64,000 nt of DNA from Azospirillum endophyticum (GTDB lineage Bacteria; Pseudomonadota; Alphaproteobacteria; Azospirillales; Azospirillaceae): positions 62,001 to 126,000 of the forward strand of contig NZ_JAENHM010000058.1 of the NCBI RefSeq assembly GCF_016595245.1. Direction: 5' to 3'. Below the pieces are notes generated by a model, which made no database searches, was not told the origin of the DNA, and saw only the letters and a list, made by a program, of their open reading frames with translations. Shown here piece by piece: positions 30,143-39,389 of the stretch. The position numbers and the translations under genes were made by a program. How positions within the stretch are numbered: position 1 is the first letter of the stretch; every line of letters starts with the position of its first letter.

Positions 30143-32575
30143 ATGGTGATCGTGATGATTTTGCGGGTCGAGAAGCCCAGTCTGGCGGGCTTGCGGGGTG
30201 TTCTGACCTCGGCCATGGTGGCAACGGCCCTGGCGGGCACGGCGGTGGTCGCCCTGCCGAGCCTCGCGCAGGCGCAGGAGACGCGCAGCTACGACATGCC
30301 GGCGGGACCGCTGTCCGGTGCGCTCAACCGCCTCGCCGAGCAGGCCGGCATCCGGCTGTTCTACGACTCCGCGCTGACCAACGGCCTGACGAGTCCGGGG
30401 CTGAAGGGCAGCTTCGGGACGAGCGAGGCCTTGGTGCGCCTGCTCGCCGGCACCGGGCTGATCCATCGCCGGACCGGCCCCGACTCCTTCACGCTCGAAC
30501 CCGCTCCCAAAGCGGAGTCCGGGGCCGTCCAGCTCGACACCATGCAGGTCGAGGGGATGGCCGGCGGGCGCGAGACGGGAAGCAGCCCGGTGCCCAGCTA
30601 CGGCGCCCGGCTGAGCGGCGTCGGCACCAAGACCGACACGCCGATCCTGGAGACCCCCCAGTCGATCTCCGTCGTCACCCGGCAGGCGATGGACAACCAG
30701 GGGGCGCTCAACCTGACCGACGCGCTGCGCTACACCTCGGGCGTGGCGCCGGCCGCCTACCTGAACGGCGACGGCACCAACTACGACATCTTCACCATCC
30801 GCGGCTTCGCCAACAGCAACAGCGGCATCCTGCGCGACGGCATGCGGCTGAACTACAACGTGTTCGACGCGGCGTCGGAGACCTATGGGCTGGAGCGCAT
30901 CGAGGTGCTGAAGGGGCCCTCCTCGGTGATGTACGGCCAGTCGGGGCCGGCCGGCGTGGTGAACATGGTCTCCAAGCGCCCGACCACGACGCCGCTGCAC
31001 GAGATCGAAGTTCAGGGCGGCAGCCTCGGCCGCCGCCAGATCGCCACCGACCATGGCGGGGCGCTCGACGCCGACGGGGTCTTCTCCTACCGGCTCACCG
31101 CGCAGGTGCGCGACGGCAAGAGCTGGACCGACTTCAGCCAGGACGACCGGAGCTACATCGCGCCGGCCTTCACCTGGCGGCCGGACGACACGATGTCGCT
31201 GACCCTGCTCGGCTACTACCAGAAGAGCGAGACGAGCTATTACTCCGGCGTGCCCTACCAGGGCAGTGTGCTGCCCAACCCGAACGGCCGCATCGCCCGC
31301 AACCGCTACCTCGGCGATCCCGACCTGAATTACTGGAACACCGAGGCCTATTACATCGGCTACCTGTTCGAGAAGCAGATCAACAAGGCGATCACCGTCC
31401 GCAGCGGCCTGCGCTACGGCGAATCCAAGCTCGACTACGGCTATCTCTATCTGGACCAGCTGCTGGCCGACAACCGCACCGTCACGCGCGGCGCCATCAA
31501 GCGGCATGACGATTCCGACACGCTGGTCGCCGACAACAACATCCAAGCCAAATGGAGCGGGCTGGGCGGCGAGCACACCACCATGGCCGGCTTCGATCTG
31601 GCGCGCAGCCATTACCAGCGGACCCGCTGGTTCGGAGCCGCCCGCTCGATCGACCTCTACGAGCCGGTCTACGGCAACCTCGGCACCATCGCCTTCGCCG
31701 CGCCCCGCATCGACGACCCGATCCGCTTCAGCCAGGCCGGACTCTACCTCCAGCAGCAGAGCAAGTTCGACGACCACTGGGTGGTGACCCTGAACGGGCG
31801 CAAGGACTGGGCCGAGACGGTGGTGACGGCGAGCAACGCGCAGACGCGGACGAAGGACGACGCCTTCACCTACCGCGCCGGCCTGACCTACCTCGCCCCC
31901 GGCGGCTTCGCGCCCTACCTCAGCTATTCGGAATCCTTCGAGCCCTCCGCCGGCAGCACCTGGGACGGCTCCCCCTTCATGCCGACCACAGGCCGCCAGT
32001 ACGAGGCCGGCATCAAGTTCCAGCCCCATGGCAGCCGCACGCTGGTGACGCTCGCCGCCTACCACCTGACCCAGCAGAACGTCCCCACCCCCGACCCCGA
32101 CCAGGTGGCTCATCCGGGCGCGCAGGTGCAGACCGGCGAGATCCGCTCGCGCGGCGTCGAGTTGGAGGCGCAGACCGACCTCACCGACAATCTGCGCCTG
32201 CGCGGCGCGCTGACGCTGACCGACGCCGAGGTGACCAAGAGCAACGTCGCGGCCGAGATCGGTCTGGTCCCGGTGGACACGCCGGCGCGGATGGCCTCGC
32301 TGTGGGCCGACTACAGCATCCGCGAGGGGCGCCTGTCGGGCCTCAGCTTCGGTGTCGGCGGCCGCTACACCAGCGGGACCTACGACGTCGCCAACACGGT
32401 CAAGCTTGCCGGGCGCACACTGGTCGACGCCATGGCCGCCTACGAGGTCGACCGCTGGCGGATCGCGCTGACCGCCAGCAACATCTTCGACCGGACCTAC
32501 ATCAACTCCTGCTACGGGAACTGCTGGTACGGGCGGCCGCGGACGGTCGATCTGACCCTGCGCTACAGCTGGTGA
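30143..32575 (+). CDS. TonB-dependent siderophore receptor with STN signalling domain
   Basis: An 810-residue outer-membrane receptor. A long signal peptide (about 45 residues, ending SLAQAQ) leads to an STN domain at about 48-100 (LSGALNRLAEQAGIRLFYDS), which contacts FecR. A TonB-box-like stretch (LDTMQVEG) follows, then the plug (TPQSISVVTRQAMDNQGALN, IEVLKGPSSVMYGQSGPAGV) and a 22-strand-type barrel with FhuA/FpvA-like segments such as YEAGIKFQPHGSRTLVTLAA. The last residue is Trp (TLRYSW), a normal outer-membrane end. It imports a ferric siderophore, probably of hydroxamate or similar type; the exact ligand is not predictable. ATG 30143 and 30155 are both possible starts. Confidence 0.92.
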   Translation: MVIVMILRVEKPSLAGLRGVLTSAMVATALAGTAVVALPSLAQAQETRSYDMPAGPLSGALNRLAEQAGIRLFYDSALTNGLTSPGLKGSFGTSEALVRLLAGTGLIHRRTGPDSFTLEPAPKAESGAVQLDTMQVEGMAGGRETGSSPVPSYGARLSGVGTKTDTPILETPQSISVVTRQAMDNQGALNLTDALRYTSGVAPAAYLNGDGTNYDIFTIRGFANSNSGILRDGMRLNYNVFDAASETYGLERIEVLKGPSSVMYGQSGPAGVVNMVSKRPTTTPLHEIEVQGGSLGRRQIATDHGGALDADGVFSYRLTAQVRDGKSWTDFSQDDRSYIAPAFTWRPDDTMSLTLLGYYQKSETSYYSGVPYQGSVLPNPNGRIARNRYLGDPDLNYWNTEAYYIGYLFEKQINKAITVRSGLRYGESKLDYGYLYLDQLLADNRTVTRGAIKRHDDSDTLVADNNIQAKWSGLGGEHTTMAGFDLARSHYQRTRWFGAARSIDLYEPVYGNLGTIAFAAPRIDDPIRFSQAGLYLQQQSKFDDHWVVTLNGRKDWAETVVTASNAQTRTKDDAFTYRAGLTYLAPGGFAPYLSYSESFEPSAGSTWDGSPFMPTTGRQYEAGIKFQPHGSRTLVTLAAYHLTQQNVPTPDPDQVAHPGAQVQTGEIRSRGVELEAQTDLTDNLRLRGALTLTDAEVTKSNVAAEIGLVPVDTPARMASLWADYSIREGRLSGLSFGVGGRYTSGTYDVANTVKLAGRTLVDAMAAYEVDRWRIALTASNIFDRTYINSCYGNCWYGRPRTVDLTLRYSW

Positions 32576-32601
32576 GCGGCCGCGCGGGAGGGGCTTGAGG
32601 G

Positions 32602-33866
32602 ATGCCGCGCGGGCTGCGCGCCCTGCTGGTCCGGCTGCACCGCTGGGTGGGCCTCGCCATCGCCGCACCGCTGGCGCTGGCGGGGATCACCGGCAGCCTG
32701 CTGGCCTTCGAAACCGAACTGGACCGCTGGCTCAACCCGGATCTCTTCGTCGTCGAGGCCGGACCGGCGGCCGTCCGCCTGGAACCGGCCGAACTCGCGA
32801 CCCGCATGGCCGCCGCCTTGCCGGGGGCGGAACCCCGCTGGCTGCCGTTGCAGGGCGGGCCATCCGACAGCGTCCGGGTCAGGATGGTGCCGGTCGCCGG
32901 GCCGCAGGGCGTCTCCCAAGGCGGGCCGCCGGCCGTCCTGGATCCCCCTGTCCTGGACTATGACGAGGCGTTCTTCGATCCCTATTCGGGCCGCCTGTTG
33001 GGAACCCGCCGTTCCGGGGAGTCGCCCTTCCAGCGGCGGACGGTGGTCGGCTTCGTCTACCGGCTTCACCAGAGCCTCGCCCTGCCGCCCGTCTGGGGGG
33101 CTCTGATCCTCGGGACCGCCGCCATCCTGTGGACGATCGACGGCCTGACCGGCGCGCTCCTGACCTTGCCGCTGCGGAGCGGGCCGGGTCGGGACGGGAC
33201 GGGACGGGCAAAGGATGGTGGTCGCGCTGGAAGCCGGCCTGGCTGATCAAGCGGCCGGCCGCCCCCGCCCGGCGGATCCTCGACCTGCACCGCATGTCGG
33301 GGCTCTGGCTGTGGGGCCTGCTGGCCGTCTTCGCTTGGTCGAGCGTCATGCTGACCCTGGAGCCGGTCTATCGCGGCGTCATGACCCGCTTCGTCGCCTT
33401 TGACGAGCCCCGGCGCTCCTTGCCGGTCAAGCCGCCGGACCAGCGCGCGATGCGGCTGGGCTGGGGCGAGGCGTTGGACCTCGCCCGGCCGGCGATGCGC
33501 GAGGCGGCGGCGGGCGAGGGATTCCGCGTCGAGCGCGAAGGTGAGCTGGTGCGCGACCGGGCGCGCGACCTCTACGTCTATTATGTCCGCAGCGACCTCG
33601 ACGTCCGTGACGAAGGGGCATCGACCGGGCTTCTCCTCGACGCCGCGACCGGCACCGTGCTGGCGGTGTCCCTGCCCCGCAGGGCCGGAGCGTCGGGCAA
33701 TTCTATCAACCAGTGGATGTACGGCCTCCACATGGCCCAGCTTTTCGGCTGGCCCTACCGCGTGTTCGTGGCGGTGCTCGGACTGGCGGTGACCATGCTG
33801 TCTGTCACCGGCGTCCTGATCTGGTGGCGCAAGCGCAACGCTTCCGCCGGGGCGCGTCGCCGTTGA
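32602..33866 (+). pseudogene. PepSY-associated membrane protein, frame broken at a pentanucleotide tract
   Basis: Two overlapping frames make one protein. The first (32602 to about 33190) begins MPRGLRALLVRLHRWVGLAI, with a membrane helix and the LAGITGSLLAFETELDRWLN segment of PepSY-TM proteins, and reaches a helix at WGALILGTAAILWTIDGLTG. The second (from about 33195 to 33866) carries KRPAAPARRILDLHRMSGLW, helix LLAVFAWSSVML, a PepSY-like soluble part and the final helix before LIWWRKRN. The shift falls in (CGGGA)3 at 33190-33204; losing one 5-base unit, or gaining one base or two units, restores about 420 residues. These proteins accompany siderophore receptors and may reduce or handle imported ferric complexes. 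It could be phase variable, decayed, or a sequencing error. Confidence 0.75.
33190..33208 (+). repeat. Pentanucleotide tract (CGGGA)3CGGG
   Basis: Three exact CGGGA units (33190-33194, 33195-33199, 33200-33204) plus a partial CGGG sit exactly where the PepSY gene changes frame. Deleting one unit puts the two halves in the same frame. Such tracts change length by slipped-strand pairing. Confidence 0.85.
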
Positions 33867-33959
33867 TGTCGCCTCGCCGTCCCCCGTGGACTGTGAACCG
33901 AGTGGCTCACCTGTGGTCCATGATGCAGGAAAGACAAGCCGAGCCACAAGCGTTCCTCG

Positions 33960-34480
33960 ATGTCACAGGTGACAAGTGAGCAACCGGATCGGCGTCGGAC
34001 CCTGCCCTCGACGCATCGCGCTAACCCAGATCATCCACTGGCGCTGAAGCAGTTTCATCAAGGATCAACGGCGTTCACGCCCGCCATGGTCGAGAGTACC
34101 GGGGCTTTGCCCCGCTTATCAGCAGTTGCCGGCAAGCCGGTTCACGCCGCCTTCGATGGCGGCCTGCTGCTGCTGGCCGAGATCAACCGGCGGCTTGGGA
34201 TCTGCGAGCGCTTGACGGCCTGCATCAAGGGCCCGCGTGCCCTTGAGCGCATCCAGCACACGCTGGTGAAGATGATCCGCTTCCGTGCTCTGTTGATCGA
34301 CGCCGGGTACGCCGATTGCAACGACTGCGACACCCTGCGCAGCGATCCCGCCTTCAAGATGGTGGTCGGCCGGCTGCCGGAGAGCGGAGGTGCTCTGCTC
34401 GCAGCCGACCATCAGCCGGCTGGAGAACTTGCCTGGCCCACTGGCGGGACGACGCGACCCTCCAGCGTCTGCTCAATAGC
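33960..34480 (+). pseudogene. IS1380-family transposase remnant
   Basis: The frame holds the conserved start of IS1380-type transposases: AFDGGLLLLAEINRRLGICE, then DDCD-like GYADCNDCDTLRSDPAFKMV and VGRLPESGG. Near 34390 the frame shifts, and the next frame continues LCSQPTISRLENLPGP, which is also family-conserved, before a stop at about 34480. The remaining two-thirds of the transposase, including most of the DDE catalytic core, is absent. This is a dead fragment and marks past mobile-element activity beside the iron locus. Confidence 0.75.
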
Positions 34481-35065
34481 ATCGTGCTCTCACCGCCTTT
34501 GCGCCGGTCGTCTCCGATCAGCGATCCCAAGACTCGCAAGCTGATCCTCGGCATGAGCGAGAGAATCACCGTGCGCCTTTTCCCGTCTGCTCGAGGCGGC
34601 GGCGATAGGCCATCCGGTCCCAGCGGGAATGCATCGATTTCGACCTCCTCGACAGCGGGCTCGACATCCTTCTTCACCCAGGTGTTCGACATCCCGGCGG
34701 TGCTCACCGACATCGTCCAACCCCGTACCTTTGAGCAGGTGGAACAGTATGGCTTCGGCGAGGATGACGAGGAGGCTGTACGACCTGATGGTTGAGGCTC
34801 CGCCCCGGCTTGAGAATGCCAGAATCCGCACCCTTCCGCGACATCGAGGCCGCTGGCAGCCAGCCAGCGGCCTTCGCCGTTTCCGGGGCATGGGTCGACC
34901 GTTTGAGCGCAGTATCCTCGTTGCGCTGCTTTTCACCATGGTATCGCTCAAGCCGTCCAACCCCACCAGCGAAGCAACCAACGGCAGGTTTTGTAAAACC
35001 TCGCGTAAGGAGGAAAATTTTCCTGTAATCTCTCCGGCAAGTTTCCTCGCTTGTGGAGTTCCGCC
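34481..35065. other. Debris region between IS1380 remnant and HTH gene, with two palindromes
   Basis: No convincing gene lies here; short frames do not continue and base composition is lower in G+C than the neighbouring genes. Two adjacent inverted repeats lie near the right end: GGTTTT-GT-AAAACC at 34987-35000 and the perfect 14-bp palindrome AGGAAAATTTTCCT at 35011-35024, about 40 bp before the next gene. Confidence 0.5.
34987..35024. promoter_or_regulatory. Paired palindromes upstream of the HTH gene
   Basis: GGTTTTGTAAAACC (6-base arms) and AGGAAAATTTTCCT (perfect) lie 10 bases apart in an AT-rich patch, which stands out in this GC-rich window. The position, 42 bp before ATG 35066, suits an operator or a small terminator/structure. 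No direct evidence of a binding protein. Confidence 0.35.
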
Positions 35066-35767
35066 ATGCCCGTCGACAGCCGTACCCTCCAGAACGACCG
35101 TTTCCCCTGCTGGGCCGAAGAGCCGCCGGTGCCCACCGAAGGTTCGCTGGTCCCCGGCTCGCAGTTCCATGAGGAGCAATGGATCATGGCCGCCGGCATG
35201 CTGTCCCGCGGCAACAGCTTCCTCCAGGTCTCCCGCGCCATGGGCTGCAGCCGCACCACGCTGTGGCGCGCCTACTATGGCTCCAAGGACTTCCGTCACA
35301 GGGTGTGGTGGGAGCGGCAGGCGCTGAACCGCGAGGCCGAGCTGCGGCTCTCTTCGCTGCGCATCCTGGTGGCCGAACAGATCGAGCGGCTGGTCACGGC
35401 CGGCGATCCCTCCACCGTGCGCTGGCTGGCCGAACGGCTCGGCCTCTTCGCCGCCCTCGACCTGCCGGCGGCCCGGCCGCAAGCCTCCCAGCCCGGCCGC
35501 GCGCCGGCGTCCAATCCCCCGCCGGCCCCCAGGCCCGACGATCCCCCCGCCGTCACCGTCCCCGAACTCGACGACGACCTCCCCGGTGAACTGCGCGAGC
35601 GCACGCTGCCCGATCCGCGCGCCGTCGCCGCCATCCTCGCCCGCCCGGAATCCACCGGCCCGCAGGGTGTCTACCCCTGGACCGTCAACCAGCATGAGCC
35701 TTACCCCAACCTCACCCCCGGCCCGGTGAACCGCCGCGCCGCCGGTCCCTTCACCGGCCGGCGGTAG
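35066..35767 (+). CDS. Helix-turn-helix protein of possible phage (terminase small subunit-like) origin
   Basis: A 233-residue protein. Residues about 35-70 form a helix-turn-helix: WIMAAGMLSRGNSFLQVSRA then MGCSRTTLWRAYYGSKDFRH. A helical segment rich in Arg/Glu follows (NREAELRLSSLRILVAEQIE), then a Pro/Ala-rich tail (QASQPGRAPASNPPPAPRPD) and an extended C-terminus. Small phage terminases and some DNA-packaging or integration helpers have this layout, but no other phage gene is nearby, so the call is tentative. Codon use is like the host's. It may bind the palindromes just upstream. Confidence 0.55.
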   Translation: MPVDSRTLQNDRFPCWAEEPPVPTEGSLVPGSQFHEEQWIMAAGMLSRGNSFLQVSRAMGCSRTTLWRAYYGSKDFRHRVWWERQALNREAELRLSSLRILVAEQIERLVTAGDPSTVRWLAERLGLFAALDLPAARPQASQPGRAPASNPPPAPRPDDPPAVTVPELDDDLPGELRERTLPDPRAVAAILARPESTGPQGVYPWTVNQHEPYPNLTPGPVNRRAAGPFTGRR

Positions 35768-35867
35768 GTGGAACATCGGCCGCAGACCGTTCCACGCCGT
35801 TCCATCCGCCGCTCCACAACATAGGCCAAGTCCCGATGCCCCGATCCTGACGCCGGTTCCGGCACGC

Positions 35868-37202
35868 TCAGAAGCGCACCCCGTCATCGCCCCCCATCAG
35901 CCCCAGCGTCGCCAGCGCCATCACCTGCGCCGCCTGCACCATGTCGTCGATGCCGACCCATTCGTCGGGCTGGTGGGCGAGGTCGAGGATGCCGGGGCCG
36001 TAGGCGATGCAGTCCTTCAGCTGGCCGACGCGCACCACATGCTTCTGGTCGTAGGTGCCGGGGGAGACGACCTGCTGCGCCGGGCGGCCCAGCACCGTCT
36101 CGATGGCGGCGGCCACCGCCCGCACCACCGGCGCGTCGGCGTCGGTCATCGTCGGCAGGAAGGCCAGCACCTCGCTCAGCTCATAGTCGAAGCCGGGGCG
36201 GGTTCGGCGCAGATCCTCCAGGATGGCGACGATCTCGCCGCGCACCGCCTCGGGGTCCTCCTCGATCAGGTAGCGGCGGTCGATCACCATGCGGCAGCGG
36301 TCGGGCACCATCGGGCTGGGCAGCCCGTCATGGTCCTCGCGCTGGCCGCCATGGATGGCGTTGATGTTGATGGTGGACTGGCGGGCGCCTTCCGGCACCA
36401 CCGGCATGTCGGTGCGCTTGGCGGCGAGGCGGGGGATCAGCTCGGTCTCGATCCGGTGCAGCACGGCGCCCATGTGGCGCACCGCGCAGTTGCCGAGGAA
36501 GGGCATCGAGCCATGGGCGACCCGGCCCTTGGTCTCGATCTCCGCCCACCAGACGCCGCGGTGGCCGATGCAGACGCGGTCGACGTTCAGCGGCTCGGGA
36601 ATGATGACGTGGTCGACCCGGGGCCGGGAGAAATAGCCGAGCTTCGCCAGATGCCCGACCCCGCCATAGCCGCCGGATTCCTCGTCCACCGTGCCGGAGA
36701 TCTCCAGGGCGCCCGCCGTCAGCAGCCCCTCCTCCAGCAGCGATTCCACCGCGATGATCGACGCGGCGATGCCGCCCTTCATGTCGCAGGCGCCGCGGCC
36801 ATAGACCCGGCCGTCCTTCACCACCCCGCCGAAAGGATCGACGGTCCAGCCCTGGCCGGCCGGCACCACGTCGATGTGGCCGTTGAAATGGACGCAGGGC
36901 CCCGGCCGCGGCGCCTCGATGCGGGCGATCACGTTGGTGCGCGGATAGCGGTCGCTGTCGCCGGCCGCCCCCTCCGCCCGGACATACTCCACGCCGAAGC
37001 CGCGCGCCGCCAGCCGCCGGCCGATCAGTTCGGCGCAGTCGGTGTAGACGTCGCCGGGCGGGTTGACGGTGGGGATGCGGATCAGCTCCTGGGTCAGCGC
37101 GACCAGATCGTCGCGCCGCTGGTCGATCCGCCTGAAGAGCCGGCTGGTTGCGGCGCCGGTGGCTGCGGCCCCGGTGGTTGCGGCATGGGTGTCGGAACGC
37201 AT
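35868..37202 (-). CDS. M20-family deacylase (ArgE/DapE type)
   Basis: A 444-residue zinc amidohydrolase. The metal ligands are in place: HFNGHIDVVPAGQGW (His-x-Asp), GRGACDMKGGIAASIIAVES (bridging Asp), then DEESGGYGGVGH (catalytic Glu pair) and a final AYGPGILDLAHQPDEWVGID with the last His. The family removes acyl groups from N-acyl amino acids such as acetylornithine or succinyl-diaminopimelate. Compared with ArgE/DapE it is somewhat long, and its exact substrate is open. It has a 20-residue Ala/Thr-rich leader. It is divergent from the hydratase gene, with a 162-bp gap. Confidence 0.87.
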   Translation of the reverse strand: MRSDTHAATTGAAATGAATSRLFRRIDQRRDDLVALTQELIRIPTVNPPGDVYTDCAELIGRRLAARGFGVEYVRAEGAAGDSDRYPRTNVIARIEAPRPGPCVHFNGHIDVVPAGQGWTVDPFGGVVKDGRVYGRGACDMKGGIAASIIAVESLLEEGLLTAGALEISGTVDEESGGYGGVGHLAKLGYFSRPRVDHVIIPEPLNVDRVCIGHRGVWWAEIETKGRVAHGSMPFLGNCAVRHMGAVLHRIETELIPRLAAKRTDMPVVPEGARQSTININAIHGGQREDHDGLPSPMVPDRCRMVIDRRYLIEEDPEAVRGEIVAILEDLRRTRPGFDYELSEVLAFLPTMTDADAPVVRAVAAAIETVLGRPAQQVVSPGTYDQKHVVRVGQLKDCIAYGPGILDLAHQPDEWVGIDDMVQAAQVMALATLGLMGGDDGVRF

Positions 37203-37364
37203 GGCCTCTCCCGCGGCAAGGACCGCACCAGTGTCGCCGCATCCCGATGGTCCGTCCACCCCGCCTTTCGGGAGGCGCTGTTGTGCGGCGCACTTTCGCC
37301 GACCGGCCAAGGCCGCTACAGTCGCGGCGCCCCCCAGTGGGCCCCTCAGTGGAGAGCCTCTACC

Positions 37365-38213
37365 ATGACCGTCACGCATCCCATCGGGCTGAGCGCCCCG
37401 ACCCTGGCCGACCCGGTGATCGCCGAGATCGCGGCCCGCTTCGCCGCCGCCCGCCGCGACGCGGCCGGCCTTGCCGATTTCCCCGGTCCGCTGCCGGCCG
37501 ATCTCGCCACCGCCTACGCCATCCAGGCGACGGCGACCGCGGCCTGGCCCGACGAGGTCGCCGGCTGGAAGGTGGCGCGGGTCCCGCCGGCGCTGGAGGA
37601 GACGCTGGGCGCCATGCGCTACATCGGCCCGATCTTCGCCGGCACGGTGAAGGCCGCCGGCGGGTCGCTGAGCTTCCCGGTCATCCCCGGCGGCTTCGGC
37701 GCCGTGGAGGCGGAATTCGCCGTGCGCATCGCCGCCGACGCCCCCGCCGACAAGCTGGACTACAGCCCGGCGGAGGCCGCGGCCTTCATCGCCGCCGTCC
37801 ATGCCGCCATCGAGGTGGCGGGCGGACCGCTGGCGCCGGTCAACACGCTGGGGCCGACCGCCTCGACCTCCGTCTTCGGCAACAACGCCGGCCTGATCGT
37901 CGGCGAGGAGATCGTCGGCGGCATCGAGGGCGCCGACGCGCTCAGGGCCGAGGTGCTGATCGACGGGCAGAGCGTCGGCGTCGGCAGCGCCGCCAAGCTG
38001 CCGGGCGGCATTCCCGCCGCGGTCGCGGTGGCGCTCGGCATGGCGGCGCGGCTCGGCCGGCCGCTGAAGGCCGGGAACTGGGTGTCCACCGGCGCCCTGA
38101 CCGGCGTGCACGCCATCGCCATCGGCCAGCAGGCGCGGATCGCCTTCACCGGCTTGGCGCCAATGGACGGCACCGCCGTCGCGGCCGGGGCCGCAGGGGG
38201 AGGGAGCGCCTGA
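37365..38213 (+). CDS. 2-keto-4-pentenoate hydratase-like protein
   Basis: A 282-residue fumarylacetoacetate-hydrolase-fold protein. The segment AGWKVARVPPALEETLGAMR and IGPIFAGTVKAAGG match MhpD-type hydratases, and GGFGAVEAEFAVRI holds the conserved acidic metal-binding pair (E-x-E). The later NNAGLIVGEEI and VSTGALTGVHAI stretches are also typical. Members add water to 2-hydroxypenta-2,4-dienoate or decarboxylate related keto acids in aromatic breakdown. No other meta-cleavage gene is near, so its pathway is uncertain. The start follows a weak GGAGAG site at 37351. Confidence 0.85.
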   Translation: MTVTHPIGLSAPTLADPVIAEIAARFAAARRDAAGLADFPGPLPADLATAYAIQATATAAWPDEVAGWKVARVPPALEETLGAMRYIGPIFAGTVKAAGGSLSFPVIPGGFGAVEAEFAVRIAADAPADKLDYSPAEAAAFIAAVHAAIEVAGGPLAPVNTLGPTASTSVFGNNAGLIVGEEIVGGIEGADALRAEVLIDGQSVGVGSAAKLPGGIPAAVAVALGMAARLGRPLKAGNWVSTGALTGVHAIAIGQQARIAFTGLAPMDGTAVAAGAAGGGSA

Positions 38214-38358
38214 CGGTTCGGTCCCTTCACCATCAGCACCGCGGCTGGTGCAATCCAGGGTGCGGCGGCGGTCATGGCCGTCCGCCGCCTTGGTGGAAGC
38301 CAAAGGGCGGCGGGGATGCTTGAATGGCCTCCCTCCTCCAGCCGCCGGATTTCCCGCC

Positions 38359-39318
38359 TTGTTCCAGTCCAGCCTGTCTTCCGAAGCCGCCGCACCCGCC
38401 GGAAAAGCGACGAGCCTGCTGCCGCCGGCCCAGATGCTGGTCGGGCTGGGGCTCGCCGTGGCGGGGGTGATCGCCTTCTCGTTCCGGCCGGTCATCATCA
38501 AGCTGGCCTACCGCTACGACGTCGATCCGGTCACGCTGATCATGCTGCGCATGGTCTTCGCGCTGCCCTTCTTCCTGGGCATGGCGCTGTGGTCACGGGG
38601 CGGAAAGGGGGAGCGGGCGCCCATCGCCGGACGCGACCTCGCCCTGACGGTCGTGCTGGGCATTACCGGCTATTACGCCGCCAGCTTCTGCGATTTCCTC
38701 GGATTGCGCTACGTCTCGGCCGGGATGGGGCGGCTTCTGCTGTTCCTCTACCCGACCATCGTCGTGGTGCTGTCGGCGCTGTTCCTCGGCAAGCGGATCG
38801 GCCTGCGCGAGGTGGTGGCGCTGGTGGTCTCCTATGCCGGCGTCGCCCTGGTGGTGTGGTCGGAGATCGGCACCGGCCATCCCGACTTCGCGACCGGGGC
38901 GGCGCTGGTCTTCATGGGCGCCTTCCTCTATTCGATCTATCTGGTCGGCAGCAGCCGGGTGGTGCAGCGGATCGGCTCGATGCGCTTCACCGCCTATGCG
39001 ATGACGGCGGCCTGCCTGTGCTGCATCCTGCAATTCCTGGTGCTGCGCCCCCTGGCGGCGCTCGACCTGCCGCTGCCGGTCTATGGGCTGTCGGCGGTGA
39101 TGGCGGTGGCCTGCACCGTGCTGCCGGTGCTGATGACGGCGGAGGCGCTGCGCCGGGTCGGCCCCAATCTGGTGGCCTTGAGCGGCGCCATCGGCCCGGT
39201 CTCCGCCGCGGTGTTCGGCTATCTGGTGCTGGCGGAGCCGATGGGCTGGCTGCAGCTCGCCGGCGCCGCCCTGACCGTCGCCGGCGTCATGATCATCAGC
39301 CTGTGGAAGACCGCCTGA
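38359..39318 (+). CDS. EamA/DMT-superfamily transporter
   Basis: A protein of about 319 residues with ten predicted membrane helices and two EamA halves: IAFSFRPVIIKLAYRYDVDP at the first, FCDFLGLRYVSAGMGRLLLF and YPTIVVVLSALFLGKRIGLR at the second third, then the repeat LVALSGAIGPVSAAVFGYLV with LAEPMGWLQLAGAALTVAG. These are drug/metabolite or amino-acid exporters of the inner membrane; the substrate is unknown. The start is uncertain: TTG 38359 keeps a 25-residue leader, ATG 38434 starts directly at helix 1, and ATG 38248 would add 37 residues. It follows the hydratase gene by about 145 bp. Confidence 0.82.
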   Translation: MFQSSLSSEAAAPAGKATSLLPPAQMLVGLGLAVAGVIAFSFRPVIIKLAYRYDVDPVTLIMLRMVFALPFFLGMALWSRGGKGERAPIAGRDLALTVVLGITGYYAASFCDFLGLRYVSAGMGRLLLFLYPTIVVVLSALFLGKRIGLREVVALVVSYAGVALVVWSEIGTGHPDFATGAALVFMGAFLYSIYLVGSSRVVQRIGSMRFTAYAMTAACLCCILQFLVLRPLAALDLPLPVYGLSAVMAVACTVLPVLMTAEALRRVGPNLVALSGAIGPVSAAVFGYLVLAEPMGWLQLAGAALTVAGVMIISLWKTA

Positions 39319-39389
39319 TTTTTTCCGTGGGAATAACCGGCCGCCTGCAGTCGTCTCATCTTCCAACACGAAGGAAAAGGATATCCGAG

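Noticed and set aside
30083..32668. An 861-codon minus-strand frame opposite the TonB-dependent receptor
   Set aside because: Open only because of GC-rich codon structure; no start context, no motifs, and the receptor frame is beyond doubt.
33129..33866. The second half of the PepSY gene as an independent gene starting at 33129
   Set aside because: Its first 20 codons are out-of-frame translation of the first half; family similarity begins only after the CGGGA tract, so both halves belong to one broken gene.
35973..37350. Long plus-strand frame ahead of the hydratase gene
   Set aside because: Antisense to the M20 deacylase, whose metal ligands are all visible; the hydratase starts at 37365.
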